Below, one piece after another: positions 23,613-34,819 of a stretch of DNA of 64,000 nucleotides. A program made the position numbers and the translations under genes. The DNA is from Protopterus annectens (taxonomy: Eukaryota; Chordata; Ceratodontiformes; Protopteridae), in NCBI RefSeq assembly GCF_019279795.1, contig NC_056737.1, positions 1,196,433,741 through 1,196,497,740 of the forward strand. Direction: 5' to 3'. The notes beneath the pieces are model-generated. The model was not told the DNA's origin and searched no databases. It saw only the letters and a list, made by a program, of their open reading frames with translations. Positions within the stretch are counted from its first letter, which is position 1, and each line of letters starts with the position of its first letter.

Positions 23613-26042
23613 TTCTCGAGTTTCTAGTATAAGGCTAACTGGTCCTCCCTTCATAGTTTGTGGTACTTCATCAATAGCAAGAAAACTGAAACTATGTCCC
23701 TCATACTTAGTACAGTGTTTTGCAAGGGCGTTTTCACATTTCTTAGTTCTAATTGCGTACAAATGTTCATAAATCCTGTCACGTAACTTTCGGTCCGTTT
23801 TCCCTACATAATATGCATCACAGCAATTACATAGGGCTAAATAAACTATAGATTTAGATGTACAATTAAGTTTATAACGAATGTAGTATTTCTTATTATT
23901 AATCATAAAAGAATTACAAGTTTTTACAAATTGACAATATTTACAAAACCCACATTGTGCACACCCTTTAGAATTTGTGTTGTTATTTAACCCTTTATTG
24001 TTCTCTAGAATAGATTTTAGGTTATTCCCACGTTTGTAAACAAAACTAGGCCTTTCTCCTAGTTTTTCCAACAATTCTTCATTATTTAAGATGAAGTACC
24101 AGTTCTTAGTTAAGATATATTGAATATCGTGAGAGTTCCTACTGAAAGTGAAAATGAAACTGGTAAAAGAATTATCTAATTTAATACAGTTTCTTCCATT
24201 ACTGTTGTTCATCATACCTTGTTCCTGCTCACTTGTTACAAGGGAGAAGTTTAGTGTCTCTACTTCTGAGGTTTTACTACTAAGTAGTGGAAGATAATAT
24301 CTATTAGTTCGCTTGGTGTTAACTTCATCTAAAAGTTCTAAGAACATTGTTAGTGGGTAGTCTCTATTCATGAACATATCTCTTAAGATATTACATTCAT
24401 TCACAAATTCACTCTCCCTACTGCACATCCTGGCTGCTCTTATTAACTGCCCCTTAATTATAGCTCTTTTTTGCCTGAAAAGGTGTGAGCTTTTGAAATG
24501 CAAAAAAGACTTGCAGTAGGTAGGTTTTCTATAGATTGTAGAAAAGTATTCCAAATTTTCTATATCTTTACTTAGTTTCACATCTAGATAGTCTATTTCC
24601 GTCAGTGAAAAAGTGAATGTAAATTTCAAAAAGGCAGTAGAATTATTCATCAATTCAATCAAATTAGATGCATCTTTTGCATTGCCTTTAAGTAAAATAA
24701 ACACATCATCTAGGTATCTAGTGTAAAATCTTATTTTCTCCATTATAGATGTGTTTTTAAAAATATAATTCTTTTCCCAATATGCCATGAAAAGGTTAGC
24801 GACGGTTGCACCACATGGTGAACCCATCGCTATACCTTGTCTCTGTAAGTATACTTTGCTATTAAAAGTAAAGTAATTTGATGTTAAAATGATGTCAAGA
24901 AGTTCAGAGACAATATCAATCTCTTTTCTTGAAGCTCCAAGTTCGCTAAGTATTAAGGAAATCCATTCTACTGCCTCTAAGTGTGGTATGTATGTGTAGA
25001 GGTCGACTTCGTCGACTGTAAGGAAGTTTAAAGATTTGTCGAACTCAGTGTTGTTAATATTATAGAGAAAGGTCCATGAATCTTTGCATATACTTGGAAT
25101 CAATTTCAAGTATTTTGACAAGATGTTTTCAACTAGTTGTGCGCAGGGGTAGGTTATTGATAGACGACTGTCAATTAATGCCCGCATTGGTGGATCATGT
25201 AAATTCTTGTGAATTTTCGGGATACCGAAAATCACAGGATTTTTAGACATATTGATGTCAATATAGTTGTATGTTTCTAGATTGATCTTGCCACTAATGA
25301 ACATGTCTCTAAAGTACCCTCTGATCCTTGTTTTCGATATATTCAATTCATTCATTGAAGACAAGTTATAAGCTGTACTAGTTAGTATGTTTTCCATTTT
25401 TTCTATATAGTCATGGTTATCGAAAATAACCAACCCTCCTCCTTTGTCAGGCTTTACCACTCTAGTGTCTGAGGAACATAAATGTTTAAGACAACTCATT
25501 TGTTCAGCTGTAGTATTATAATCTAAATACTTTTTCTTGGTTGTATGTTCAGTGTGTAAATGCCTGATGTCCACCTCACATGCTTTCTCAAAAAGGGCTA
25601 AGCTCATGTGTAGGGGAGGGTTAAAAGTGCTTGCTAGTTTCAGCTTAGATTCATTGATAGTAGTACTGTTACCAAAAATAGTTTTAAGATTGAGCTTCCT
25701 GACGTAGCACTTTGAATCAATAATTGTTTTAGGAAGATTACAGTTCCTTGTAGGGACAAAAGTGTTCCCATATGCTAGCAATTCAATCAAGCAAGGGTCT
25801 AGTGAGATACTTGAGAAGTTATAAATAATAAAATCTCCTTTTTTATTAGTTAATATTTCTAATTTGTTATTATATAAGTCATTTTTTGTGGTACTCTCAG
25901 GACCAAATAGTTCAGTAATTTGGTCAGTGTCAACCATAATAGTTTCAAGTCCATATTCAGAAGCTGTTGGTATCACTACTTCCGAGGGTTGTTCCAATGC
26001 TTCTGTTGGAATTTCGAGTTCCGTGTACCTAAAAAATGACTA
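23613..26042 (-). CDS. PLE copy 1 ORF2: reverse transcriptase plus GIY-YIG endonuclease (cut by DIRS)
   Basis: Uninterrupted for about 800 codons on the minus strand. RT motifs: KPDKGGGLVIFD (about 25450), IFGIPKIHKNLHDPP (about 25220), FLTVDEVDLYTYIPH (catalytic Asp, about 25000), GIAMGSPCGATVANLF (about 24820) and YTRYLDDVFILL (YLDD, about 24710). After a Cys-rich linker (CAQCGFCKYC, about 23950) comes GIY-YIG: IVYLALCNCCDAYYVGKTDRK and LRDRIYEH. These are hallmarks of Penelope-like elements. RT copies RNA at the nicked target and the nuclease nicks it. The last 32 codons lie beyond the DIRS at 18121. The frame is open up to TAG at 26042 without an obvious early ATG, and the upstream part overlaps the end of ORF1. 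Confidence 0.93.
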
Positions 26043-26088
26043 TTGTTAGAATTGTTGTTGTAGTTGTTGTACCTATTATTAACATATT

Positions 26089-26374
26089 AATAATCAAAAT
26101 GAATAAGAACAAAAAACTAGTAAGGGACAGACTCTCGTACAGGAATAATTTGGCTTATATTAAATTAAGCGCTTCATGTACCACTAACTTGAATGATGAA
26201 AACAACGAGAGACTTGACCCTCAATCATCCTTAAGTGGACAAGATACTGTAATTGGTAATGACGACCTAGAAGGACAAGGCCTGAGATGTAGCAATAGAA
26301 TCCGGGCAAATGCCAACAAGAATGGCCCTCCCCAATATGTTAATAATAGGTACAACAACTACAACAACAATTCT
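26089..26374 (+). pseudogene. PLE ORF1 fragment, inverted relative to PLE copy 1
   Basis: Plus strand: NKNKKLVRDRLSYRNNL, then GQDTVIGNDDLEGQGLRCS and an Asn/Tyr-rich end. It matches the ORF1 protein of PLE copy 2 (KFNKIKKLERDLKAY; DTFGDALVDQGVRRSERL). Its last 41 bp (26334-26374) are the exact inverted copy of 26048-26088, the 5' edge of PLE copy 1. It is cut off at 26374 by DIRS copy 2. ORF1 is a small basic, partly helical protein found upstream of RT. Its role is not known to me. Confidence 0.8.
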
Positions 26375-26800
26375 GCAGAGGAGGTAAGGTTTTGTGCCTC
26401 CCTGCTTGTTGACATACCACATCACTGTAGTGTTATCTGTGTACACCTTCAAGGGGCCTGGGGAGAACATGGGATGAAAAGCTTGAAGGGCCAGAATTAG
26501 AGCCCTCATCTCTTTGATGCTGATTTGGTCTGACTTCTTTTGGGAAAGCAGAGACCCTGAACTTTCAGGTGACCACATGAAGCCACCCACCCCATGTCTG
26601 AGGCATCAGCGAACAGTTCTTGAGAATGGACCAAAGGCTGAAAGGGCAGGTTTGGATTGACAGCAAACTGTTGAATCCATCACATGAATTCCTTCTTTAG
26701 ACAAGGAGGGAGAGGTACACTGAACTTCAGAGGTTGGCAATGCTGCAGTCAAACCAACTTGATGTGCCACTGAAGCTTCCACATATGCAGTATGGCAAGA
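26375..26800 (-). pseudogene. DIRS copy 2 RNase H remnant
   Basis: Minus strand, 26620-26400: a LFADASDMGW-like start (with a frameshift), SQKKSDQISIKEMRALILAL and VYTDNTTVMWYVNKQGGTK. The D..E..D pattern and the VNKQGG motif match DIRS RNase H. The frame runs into PLE sequence at 26374, marking the truncation. Confidence 0.8.
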
Positions 26801-26803
26801 GGG

Positions 26804-27584
26804 GTGTATATTATGAGATCGAAAAACCCTTTACTCGAATACCTAAACATCGACCCCTGTACCACGAACTGTAAAAATCCCAAATGCACTAAACCATGAA
26901 AAATAAAATAGTGAACTATCATAGTTGGCCAACCCCACCACCCGCTACATAGTACCTACCCAAACAAAATAAATAAAACACATACATACACTAATCATAC
27001 CCTACTTCTAACCTAAAGTAAAGCACCAAAACCCTACTTTAACCCTACACTAAACCCCATATACACAGCTAACTATGCACTATCCCTAACCCTAAGGTCT
27101 GTAACTACTACACACTTCCACTACAGACCTACACCCAAACAAAATAAATAATCCACATAAATACATTTAACAAAACCATATTTCCAACAATACACGAAAC
27201 CCCACATACACAACTATCTATGCACTATCCTTAACCCCTCCCTAACCCTAAGGTCTGTAACTACCGCACACTTCCCCTACAGACATACACCCAAACAAAA
27301 TAAATAATACACATACATACACTTAATAAAACCCTACATCTAACACTACACTAAGTCTTACATACATTACCTATCTATGCACTTACCTTAACCTAAATCC
27401 TAACCCTAAAGTCCTATCTATTGCACACTTACCTTATGGAACTCTACCGCAGATGGGCCAAACAAAACAAATCGACATTCTGGAATTCGTGATTTTGGAC
27501 GTTCGAGATTCCTGTAGTTCGCGCAATAGGGGTCAGCATATTCGTATTTGCCTAAATGGGTTTTCAATCTCGTAATAGGAACTC
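26804..27584. mobile_element. 781-bp MITE-like element inserted in DIRS copy 2
   Basis: Imperfect terminal inverted repeats of about 70 bp: TATTATGAGATCGAAAAACC... on the left against TATTACGAGATTGAAAACCC... on the reverse of the right. Both arms also share GACCCCT and CGAACT. It is flanked by an 11-bp direct repeat, tggcaagaggg, at 26793-26803 and 27585-27595. Comparison with the DIRS at 21071-21130 shows a single copy of that site without the insert, supporting a true duplication. The interior holds three to four A+C-rich tandem units of about 145-160 bp (atgcactatcc ... aaacaaaataaataa). No protein coded. An 11-bp duplication would fit a Mutator-like family best; tentative. Confidence 0.75.
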
Positions 27585-27599
27585 TGGCAAGAGGGAGGC

Positions 27600-28592
27600 A
27601 GTGGAATAGAAGAGGCCATGAATCCCAGAGTCTGAAGAAACTCTCTGGCTGGAATGGCAGTCAGAGGAAGAAGAGATTGAAAGAAGGCTGTCAATAACAA
27701 AACTTTTGGAGGTGGAAGAGATGCCAACACTGGCACTGTCTGAATCCTGCATCCCAGAAACATATGATTCTGAGAGGGATTCAGAACAGACTCCCTCTCA
27801 GGATCATAACAGGGAGTCAGGACAGACTTTTGGAAGTTGATAGTGAACCTCAGACTTTGAAGAAGAGAGATGGTGAGCTCCAGGTCTTATAACAGGCAAC
27901 TGGGAGAGGGTGCCTGAATCAACAGGTTGTCTAGGTAAGGAAACATCTGAATGCCTTAGAGCCTGCAGAAAGCAGTAGCGGGAGGTAGGCATTTTGTGAT
28001 TACTCTTGGGGCATTAGACAGGCCAAATGACAAAGCACAGAACTGAAAATGAAAGGAAGAAACAGAGAAATATGAAAACATTCAGAAAAGATGATGCATA
28101 GGGATATGAAGGTAAGCATCATTCAGATCCAAATACACCAGAAAAGCCTGGGGAAGTAAAAGAGGAAACAGAGTTTGAAGAGTAAGCATTAAAAAAGGGG
28201 GGATCTTGAGAAAAGTATTGAACAGGGAGAGGTTTACACGTGCACTCCTTTTAAGGATCCAGGAACATCTTGGAATAAAAACACTTTCCCACTTGGGGAG
28301 GGGGAGCAGGTTGAATGGTTCCTTGGTTCAGCAGGGACCATAGGACCTTTGGGAAATGAGGAAGTTGCTCTAGAGGAGATTGAGGAATCCCTGAAAACAG
28401 AAGGAAAGATTTCCATACCATAAAGTAACCCTGATGGATGATAGAAAGAACCCAAAAGTCTGAAGTGATGAGAAGCCAATTTGGAAGACAAAGAAAAAGC
28501 CAAAGTGACAAAAGAATATGATCTAACAGAAAGGGGGTGATAAACTGTAAAAGAGGAGTAGGCTTATCAGATAAAGGAGGCATCTGAGCCAC
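27600..28592 (-). pseudogene. DIRS copy 2 reverse transcriptase remnant
   Basis: Minus strand: WVLSIIHQGYFMVW (28470), QGTIQPAPPPQVGKCFYSKMF (28300), YLDLNDAYLHIPM (about 28120, catalytic Asp kept), CALSFGLSNAPRV (about 28035) and FPYLDNLLIQA (about 27925). The last is YLDN where the active box is YLDD. The Asp-to-Asn change plus several stops make it dead. The order matches the DIRS at 20161-20976. Confidence 0.85.
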
Positions 28593-28822
28593 AGAAGTCT
28601 AACAAGCCTTAGGAGAGAAGGCTTGTCTACCACCCTTCCTGCCCTTGGAGGCCTGGCTGGGAACTTATGGATAGGAAAGACAAAAATATGTTTAAGGTCC
28701 TGCAAGCCTTTGCCTTTCTCTTGAACAGACTTAAACAGGTCAGCAGCAGCAGTAGTCCCAAAAGTATGTTTATTATCCAAAGAAGCACCCAAAAACTTGG
28801 TCTTAATGTCCTCAGGCAAAGA

Positions 28823-30370
28823 CTAGAGATGGCACCAAGAATAATGCCTCATGACAGACCCAAAATCCGCACCCATGGAAGAGGCATCGGCATCATCATT
28901 GCTACACCTGACAGAGTGGCGAGCCACTTGACAAGGAGAACCTAACATCGATAATACAGAGGATTTATCTTCAGGATCAGGCATGTTAGAAATAACCTGA
29001 CAAGCCTGAGCAATCAAGGACAGACCACACCTGGTCACATGAGTCTTAAAGACCAAAGTAGAAGCAGCGTAAACTTTCTTACCAGTCCTTTCCATTGTCC
29101 TACTACCTTTATCAGAAGGCAAAATTTGGAAGGTTTGTCAGAAGAGACAGACACCACAACAGGACCGGTGGAAGGACACTTTAATAAAAATTGACAATCT
29201 TCAGGGACCTTCTAGAACCTATCAGGTTTCTTAGGAGCAGGAGACTAAAAATCAGACAACTTGGAAACAGCAATGAAAGTGTATAGCAAGGCAGCCAACA
29301 CACGAGGAACTGGAGATGGTTTAGAAGTATCCACCTGAAACAACTCATAATATCTCCTCTGAATATCAGACACTTGAGAAGAATCATGGTTAAAATATTC
29401 CATTATCCTAGCAATTTTGCCCCCAAAGGACAACTCCTCAAAAGGAGACTCAGAGCTATTAGAATCCTCCTCACCGGAACCATAAACCAAAGGTGAAGGA
29501 TCTGTAAGGAACAAGGATCCCTCATCAGACTCTGAATACTCATCCAAGGGATCCATTTACCTAGGCCAGTTAGAAGAGGTAGAAGTCAATAGAGGAGCAG
29601 GCATTGAAACCCCTTGAGAAGGCTTCAAGGCCATCAAGGCAGAAACAAGCCCTGAGTAAATTCTTGCCATTCCCTTTGAGGATCCTTAGGATGGACTGAA
29701 AAATGACTCATCTTTTGTCTTTTCTTGGAAGGGATGTCAGCCCTAACAAATATTGGAGTTTCTAACCCTTGACAAGATTCAATAAGAGTACCTAGAACCT
29801 CCTCCCTGACCGATATCTTCAGAACCCCACTAGGACTCTGCAAGATAAACAACCATGGTTCCTCCCTGACATCTAGAACAGATGCCTGAAAATCCTCAGA
29901 GGATGTGAAAAAAGATGGATCCATGTTGGCCTCCAATGCAGTTATAGCAGATGAATGTAATGTAGATGTTGAATGGCCTACAGGGCTATTACCCACTTGT
30001 AGTGGGATGTCTGGTGAAGGCTGGACAGCTAAAGAATCTGGCCAAGACCTCTTGGTCTTTTTCTTACCTAGTGGGAGTATCTTGGGGATAATGAATTCCA
30101 CCATGTTACCCTGTGCTAACTCTTTAAGTCATTGATTTTCAATATAAATGCCAAGGAAGACAAATGGCTTTCAAGTGTCTTAGGCACAAATGCCTTACAG
30201 ATACTAAAAGTCGTATGGTCATGGGAAGCAGTCAAACAAAAGAAACACTGTTCATGATCTTTATGGGGAATCTGCCTACCACACTGATATTTTCCCTTAT
30301 TGGATGACATGACTTCTAGGTAATCAAAATAAAATACAAGATCAAAGGGGAAAAAAACCCAAAGGGGCAC
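28823..30370 (-). pseudogene. DIRS copy 2 gag-like remnant
   Basis: Minus-strand pieces in three frames: KYQCGRQIPHKDHEQCFFC (30290-30235) matches the Cys/His head of the first DIRS. An acidic Ser-rich block (29556-29245) and a helical block (29122-28823 and 28819-28523) follow. The ATG at 30319 (MSSNKGKYQC) supports the ATG start chosen for the first DIRS. Many frameshifts. Confidence 0.8.
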
Positions 30371-30400
30371 TTATGGGATGGTTCGGTATTCAGCATGGCA

Positions 30401-31015
30401 ATAAGGCATTCAGATTAATGAGTAGTAATGGCATCTGTGCATCACTTTTATGCCCTAGGTCCTGTGCGGGGAGCATATGTGTGACATACAGCACATAAGC
30501 AATCATAAGATCCCTAAAGTAAAAAATACTGCAACAGTGATATAGAAGGACATCACCCTGTGTAAGAAAGTGGGGTAGTGGCGGTAAAAACAAAATGGGA
30601 GAACAGAGGGGATACAAGAAGGGATACATGAGTTTTAAATTGCAGATTATTTGAAAAAGTAGAGGGAATGAGAAAAAACATTTCAATTTAGGATAGAGAG
30701 GAAGGCCAAAATGATGTGCACTTCTTGTGCTAGACAAATAAATACAATCATCAGAAAGAGATCATATTATTTTCAACATGTTTTCATCAGATCAGCAAAT
30801 TTTGCCATATATAGATGTTATTGTCAAGTGTGTTCCCCTGTATTCCCCCCACCCAACATACAGCCTTCTCTATCCTCCATTATCCCTTCCCCAGCACAGG
30901 CTGGGGAGATAAACATGCCGTGCACATAGCACATACGAGGAGGCTAAGGTGGAACACTCATGTATTAGGGTGATCACTGTAATGTATATGGGAAACAGTG
31001 CGAGACCGAGAGTAA
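30401..31015. other. Unassigned DNA between DIRS copy 2 and L1 sequence
   Basis: No recognised gene or repeat. It may hold the eroded 5' terminal repeat of DIRS copy 2, but I could not align it to 18138-18290. Confidence 0.4.
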
Positions 31016-31019
31016 AAGA

Positions 31020-31735
31020 GGGATGGAAAGGCAGAAACTGCATAATGCAGCAAGAAAAAAAAAACAGGTGCAAAGGCTTCGGAGCTGGAATGTCAATGGC
31101 GTAATGAATCCATCTAAAGTGGATAGGATAAGGATTGTGATCAAGAAAGAAGATACACAAATAGCCATTATTCAGGAGACACATTTAACTGCCCAAGAAC
31201 ATGAGAAACTAAACAGAAAAGGATACAGGGTGATGGGCCATGCAAATTACAGAAATGCTAGAAAGAGAGCAGTAACTATGCTAATGAACAGGCACTTACT
31301 GACCGAAGAGGAAGGCAGAATGAAGGATGAAGAAGGCTGTATGGTAGGATGGTAGGGAAATACAGAGGAGCACACTTGACAATATCTATATACAATTAGC
31401 CCAAACAAAATATTGCTGATCTAAGAAAAGCATTTTTTTAAATAGTAGGACTTACAGAAAAAATGTTAGTTTTAGCAAGACATTGGAATATGACTTTAGT
31501 CCCAAAATAGACAAGGGGAGGGGAAAGGGAATATATAGATATATATGTCAAAAAATAAGAAGCTAAGGAGACATTATTAAAAAAATGATGAGCTTGGCAG
31601 ATGTCTGGACTAATAGGGTCAATAAGAAAGACGAAGGTTATACTTAGTTTAGCCATAAATGGAGAATAAGATGAAGAATAAGAAGTATTTGTAAATGCAA
31701 GGCAATTCAATGATGTGAACGTGTGTCCACTGCTC
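31020..31735 (+). pseudogene. L1-like ORF2 endonuclease remnant
   Basis: Plus strand: RLRSWNVNGVMNPSKVDRI and IAIIQETHLTAQEHEKL (31080-31220) are the first two motifs of an APE-type L1 endonuclease (SWNVNG; QETHL). Further on, frames shift. VLARHWNMTLVPK (about 31475, the GDFN-like box) and SLADVWTNRVNKKDEGYT (about 31590, the DxW...YT box) follow in the right order. It stops at about 31735 against a PLE fragment. No RT follows, so the element is broken. It could belong with the ORF1-like remnant at 15560-17085. Confidence 0.75.
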
Positions 31736-31739
31736 TACA

Positions 31740-32560
31740 AACGCCAAGAACCACATAAAAACAAATAGAATTCCAGCACCAACCTTGAAAAATGGAACAG
31801 GGTAACACGATAAAACTAAAAAAAGGCATTTACTGGGTAAAACACAAGATTAAGTGCTTTCGTCTGAGTGTAACCAGGACTTCATCAAAATCTAATTAAT
31901 CAGTTAAAGTCTTGCATTTAAAACCCCCTGACAAATAATCACATGTTGCAATCTAAACCAATAGGTGCAAAACAGACACACCTTAAAATGCATTAGAAAT
32001 CAACACACACATTTACAGTGTAAAATACCAGAGTACAATCAACAAAATAACAAAATAGTCTAGTATTTTAAACAAAGAAAATCTTTTTACATGCAAACAG
32101 TTGCATCATGAATTACAACTAAAACTAAATCATTCAAATCTCAAATTACATAAGACCTCAACTTCAAGATGCCAGCTATAGATAGTTGGTCATTCAAACC
32201 AGGGAACATGTGTGCATTTAGTCTAATTTGCCAAATTAATTATTTAGCTTTGATATAGTCAACCCAGGGAACCCCCCCGCCCCAGGGTCTCTCCAAATCA
32301 TGTCAACCCCAGAAAATAAAAATCTATGTATAGGAAATTATAAATATGTTTAAATATGGTATTATTCTGTATTTTATGCTTGATTTCATATGTATGTTCA
32401 TAAATTCTATATCTAAATCATCGCTGGGTCTTGCCCAAATAAAAACATGGACAATCTTGACTTTGTGCAATATAAGCTATTCCATCTGAGTTACATGTAC
32501 AATGACAAGAGGTTTTTACATCTCTTTTTAATAACTTATGTGTCCTTCACTAAAATGTAC
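31740..32560 (-). pseudogene. PLE copy 3: GIY-YIG domain and 3' end, degraded
   Basis: On the minus strand, 32510-32390 encodes CHCTCNSDGIAYIA, CFYLGKTQR and, after a stop, YRIYEHTYEIKH. These correspond to the GIY-YIG block (VYLALC..FYVGKTERR..RIYEH) of PLE copies 1 and 2. Toward 31850 it runs into a hammerhead-like motif equivalent to those of the other copies. No RT is left. It abuts the L1 endonuclease remnant at 31735. Confidence 0.85.
31850..31892 (-). ncRNA. Degenerate hammerhead-like motif of PLE copy 3
   Basis: Minus strand: UUGAUGA (31888-31882) where the core should be CUGANGA, a helix II with GUCUGAGUG-type complementarity, GAAA (31861-31858), then GCACUUA. The C-to-U core change would be expected to abolish cleavage. 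Confidence 0.5.
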
Positions 32561-32726
32561 CTTCACTGAAGGCAAGAACCACATTTGAATGTCCCTCATT
32601 TTTTTAAAACTGATTGCAGCAAATTCATCTGAAAAGATATTTATGATGATGCTGCTTGCTTCTTCTTGCTGTTTGCTGAAACCAAAGTCTGATTAATGCA
32701 TTGAACTTTGCAAACTATAGCCTCTA

Positions 32727-34819
32727 GGTATGGAAATAGGGAATGTCTCAAAACAGCATGTGTGGACTATAAACCAGATATGTGGCTGAGCCAGGTATGG
32801 AAATAGGGAATGTCTCAAAACAGCATGTGTGGACTATAAACCAGATATGTGGCTGAGCCAGGTATGGAAATAGGGAATGCCTCAAAACAGCACGTGTGGA
32901 CTATAAACCAGATATGTGGCTGAGCCAGGTATGGAAATAGGGAATGTCTCAAAACAGCATGTGTGGACTATAAACCAGATATGTGGCTGAGCCAGGTATG
33001 GAAATAGGGAATGTCTCAAAACAGCATGTGTGGACTATAAACCAGATATGTGGCTGAGCCAGGTATGGAAATAGGGAATGTCTCAAAACAGCATGTGTGG
33101 ACTATAAACCAGATATGTGGCTGAGCCAGGTATTGAAATAGGGAATGTCTCAAAACAGCATGTGTGAACTATAAACCAGATATGTGGCTGAGCCAGGTAT
33201 GGAAATAGGGAATGTCTCAAAACAGCATGTGTGGACTATAAACCAGATATGTGGCTGAGCCAGGTATGGAAATAGGGAATGTCTCAAAACAGCATGTGTG
33301 AACTATAAACCAGATATGTGGCTGAGCCAGGTATGGAAATAGGGAATGTCTCAAAACAGCATGTGTGGACTATAAACCAGATATGTGGCTGAGCCAGGTA
33401 TGGAAATAGGGAATGTCTCAAAACAGCATGTGTGGACTATAAACCAGATATGTGGCTGAGCCAGGTATGGAAATAGGGAATGCCTCAAAACAGCATGTGT
33501 GGACTATAAACCAGATATGTGGCTGAGCCAGGTATGGAAATAGGGAATGTCTCAAAACAGCATGTGTGGACTATAAACCAGATATGTGGCTGAGCCAGGT
33601 ATGGAAATAGGGAATGCCTCAAAACAGCATGTGTGGACTATAAACCAGATATGTGGCTGAGCCAGGTATGGAAATAGGGAATGCCTCAAAACAGCATGTG
33701 TGGACTATAAACCAGATATGTGGCTGAGCCAGGTATGGAAATAGGGAATGTCTCAAAACAGCATGTGTGGACTATAAACCAGATATGTGGCTGAGCCAGG
33801 TATGGAAATAGGGAATGCCTCAAAACAGCATGTGTGGACTATAAACCAGATATGTGGCTGAGCCAGGTATGGAAATAGGGAATGTCTCAAAACAGCATGT
33901 ATGGACTATAAACCAGACATGTGGCTGAGCCAGGTATGGAAATAGGGAATGTCTCAAAACAGCATGTGTGAACTATAAACCAGACATGTGGCTGAGCCAG
34001 GTATGGAAATAGGGAATGTCTCAAAACAGCATGTGTGGACTATAAACCAGATATGTGGCTGAGCCAGGTATGGAAATAGGGAATGTCTCAAAACAGCATG
34101 TGTGGACTATAAACCAGATATGTGGCTGAGCCAGGTATGGAAATAGGGAATGTCTCAAAACAGCATGTGTGGACTATAAACCAGATATGTGGCTGAGCCA
34201 GGTATGGAAATAGGGAATGTCTCAAAACAGCATGTGTGGACTATAAACCATATATGTGGCTGAGCCAGGTATGGAAATAGGGAATGCCTCAAAACAGCAT
34301 GTGTGGACTATAAACCAGATATGTGGCTGAACCAGGTATGGAAATAGGGAATGTCTCAATACAGCATGTGTGGACTATAAACCAGATATGTGGCTGAGCC
34401 AGGTATGGAAATAAGGAATGCCTCAAAACAGCATGTGTGGACTATAAACCAGATATGTGGCTGAGCCAGGTATGGAAATAGGGAATGTCTCAAAACAGCA
34501 TGTATGGACTATAAACCAGATATGTGGCTGAGCCAGGTATGGAAATAGGGAATGTCTCAAAACAGCATGTGTGAACTATAAACCAGATATGTGGCTGAGC
34601 CAGGTATGGAAATAGGGAATGTCTCAAAACAGCATGTCTGGACTATAAACCAGATATGTGGCTGAGCCAGGTATGGAAATAGGGAATGTCTCAAAACAGC
34701 ATGTGTGGACTATAAACCAGATATGTGGCTGAGCCAGGTGTGGAAACAGGGAATGTCTCAAAACAGCATGTGTAGACTATAAACCGGATATGTGGCTGAG
34801 CCAGGTATGGAAATAGGGA
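32727..34819. repeat. 67-bp satellite array, 31 units
   Basis: Units of exactly 67 bp (ggtatggaaatagggaatg ... gtggctgagcca) start at 32727 and every 67 bp to 34804, ending in a partial unit. Divergence is very low: mostly tctc/cctc and gtgtgg/gtgtga variants that recur in scattered units, indicating recent homogenisation. There are no spacers, so it is not a CRISPR-like array. No ORF of note crosses it. Confidence 0.97.

Larger units (their letters stand above)
17095..26088 (-). mobile_element. Penelope-like element copy 1, interrupted by DIRS
   Basis: Minus-strand PLE with, in sense order: the end of ORF1/start of ORF2 (26088), ORF2 RT and GIY-YIG (26042-23613, completed at 18121-18023), a 3' region, and a hammerhead-like motif at 17256-17175. 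The element is cut at 18121/23613 by the 5.5-kb DIRS. At its 5' end it meets an ORF1 fragment in opposite orientation (26089-26374), a head-to-head arrangement like that of PLE copy 2. The outermost 3' boundary near 17095 is inferred from similarity to the PLE copy 2 terminus (caaagtag.../...acgtgtttcc) and is not exact. Confidence 0.85.
26375..30400 (-). mobile_element. DIRS copy 2, decayed and 3'-truncated
   Basis: Minus-strand relative of the DIRS at 18122 with gag (30370-28823), RT (28592-27600) and the start of RNase H (26640-26400), broken by many stops. The recombinase, ICR and right terminal repeat are absent: the element ends at 26375 in the RNase H region. No convincing terminal repeat was found at the other end, so the 30400 limit is approximate. 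It carries a MITE at 26804-27584. Confidence 0.85.

Noticed and set aside
23613-26042. Host telomerase or host GIY-YIG nuclease gene
   Set aside because: RT and GIY-YIG in one ORF with the PLE motif order, multiple nearby copies and transposon junctions identify a Penelope-like element.
27060-27420. Telomere-like CCCTAACCCTAA stretches
   Set aside because: Only one or two adjacent hexamers within each ~150-bp unit of the MITE; not a telomeric tract.
30401-31015. 5' terminal repeat of DIRS copy 2
   Set aside because: Expected here by position, but I could not align it to the terminal repeat of the complete DIRS.
32727-34819. CRISPR-like regular repeats
   Set aside because: Units are directly adjacent with no unique spacers, the genome context is a vertebrate with retrotransposons, and no cas genes exist.
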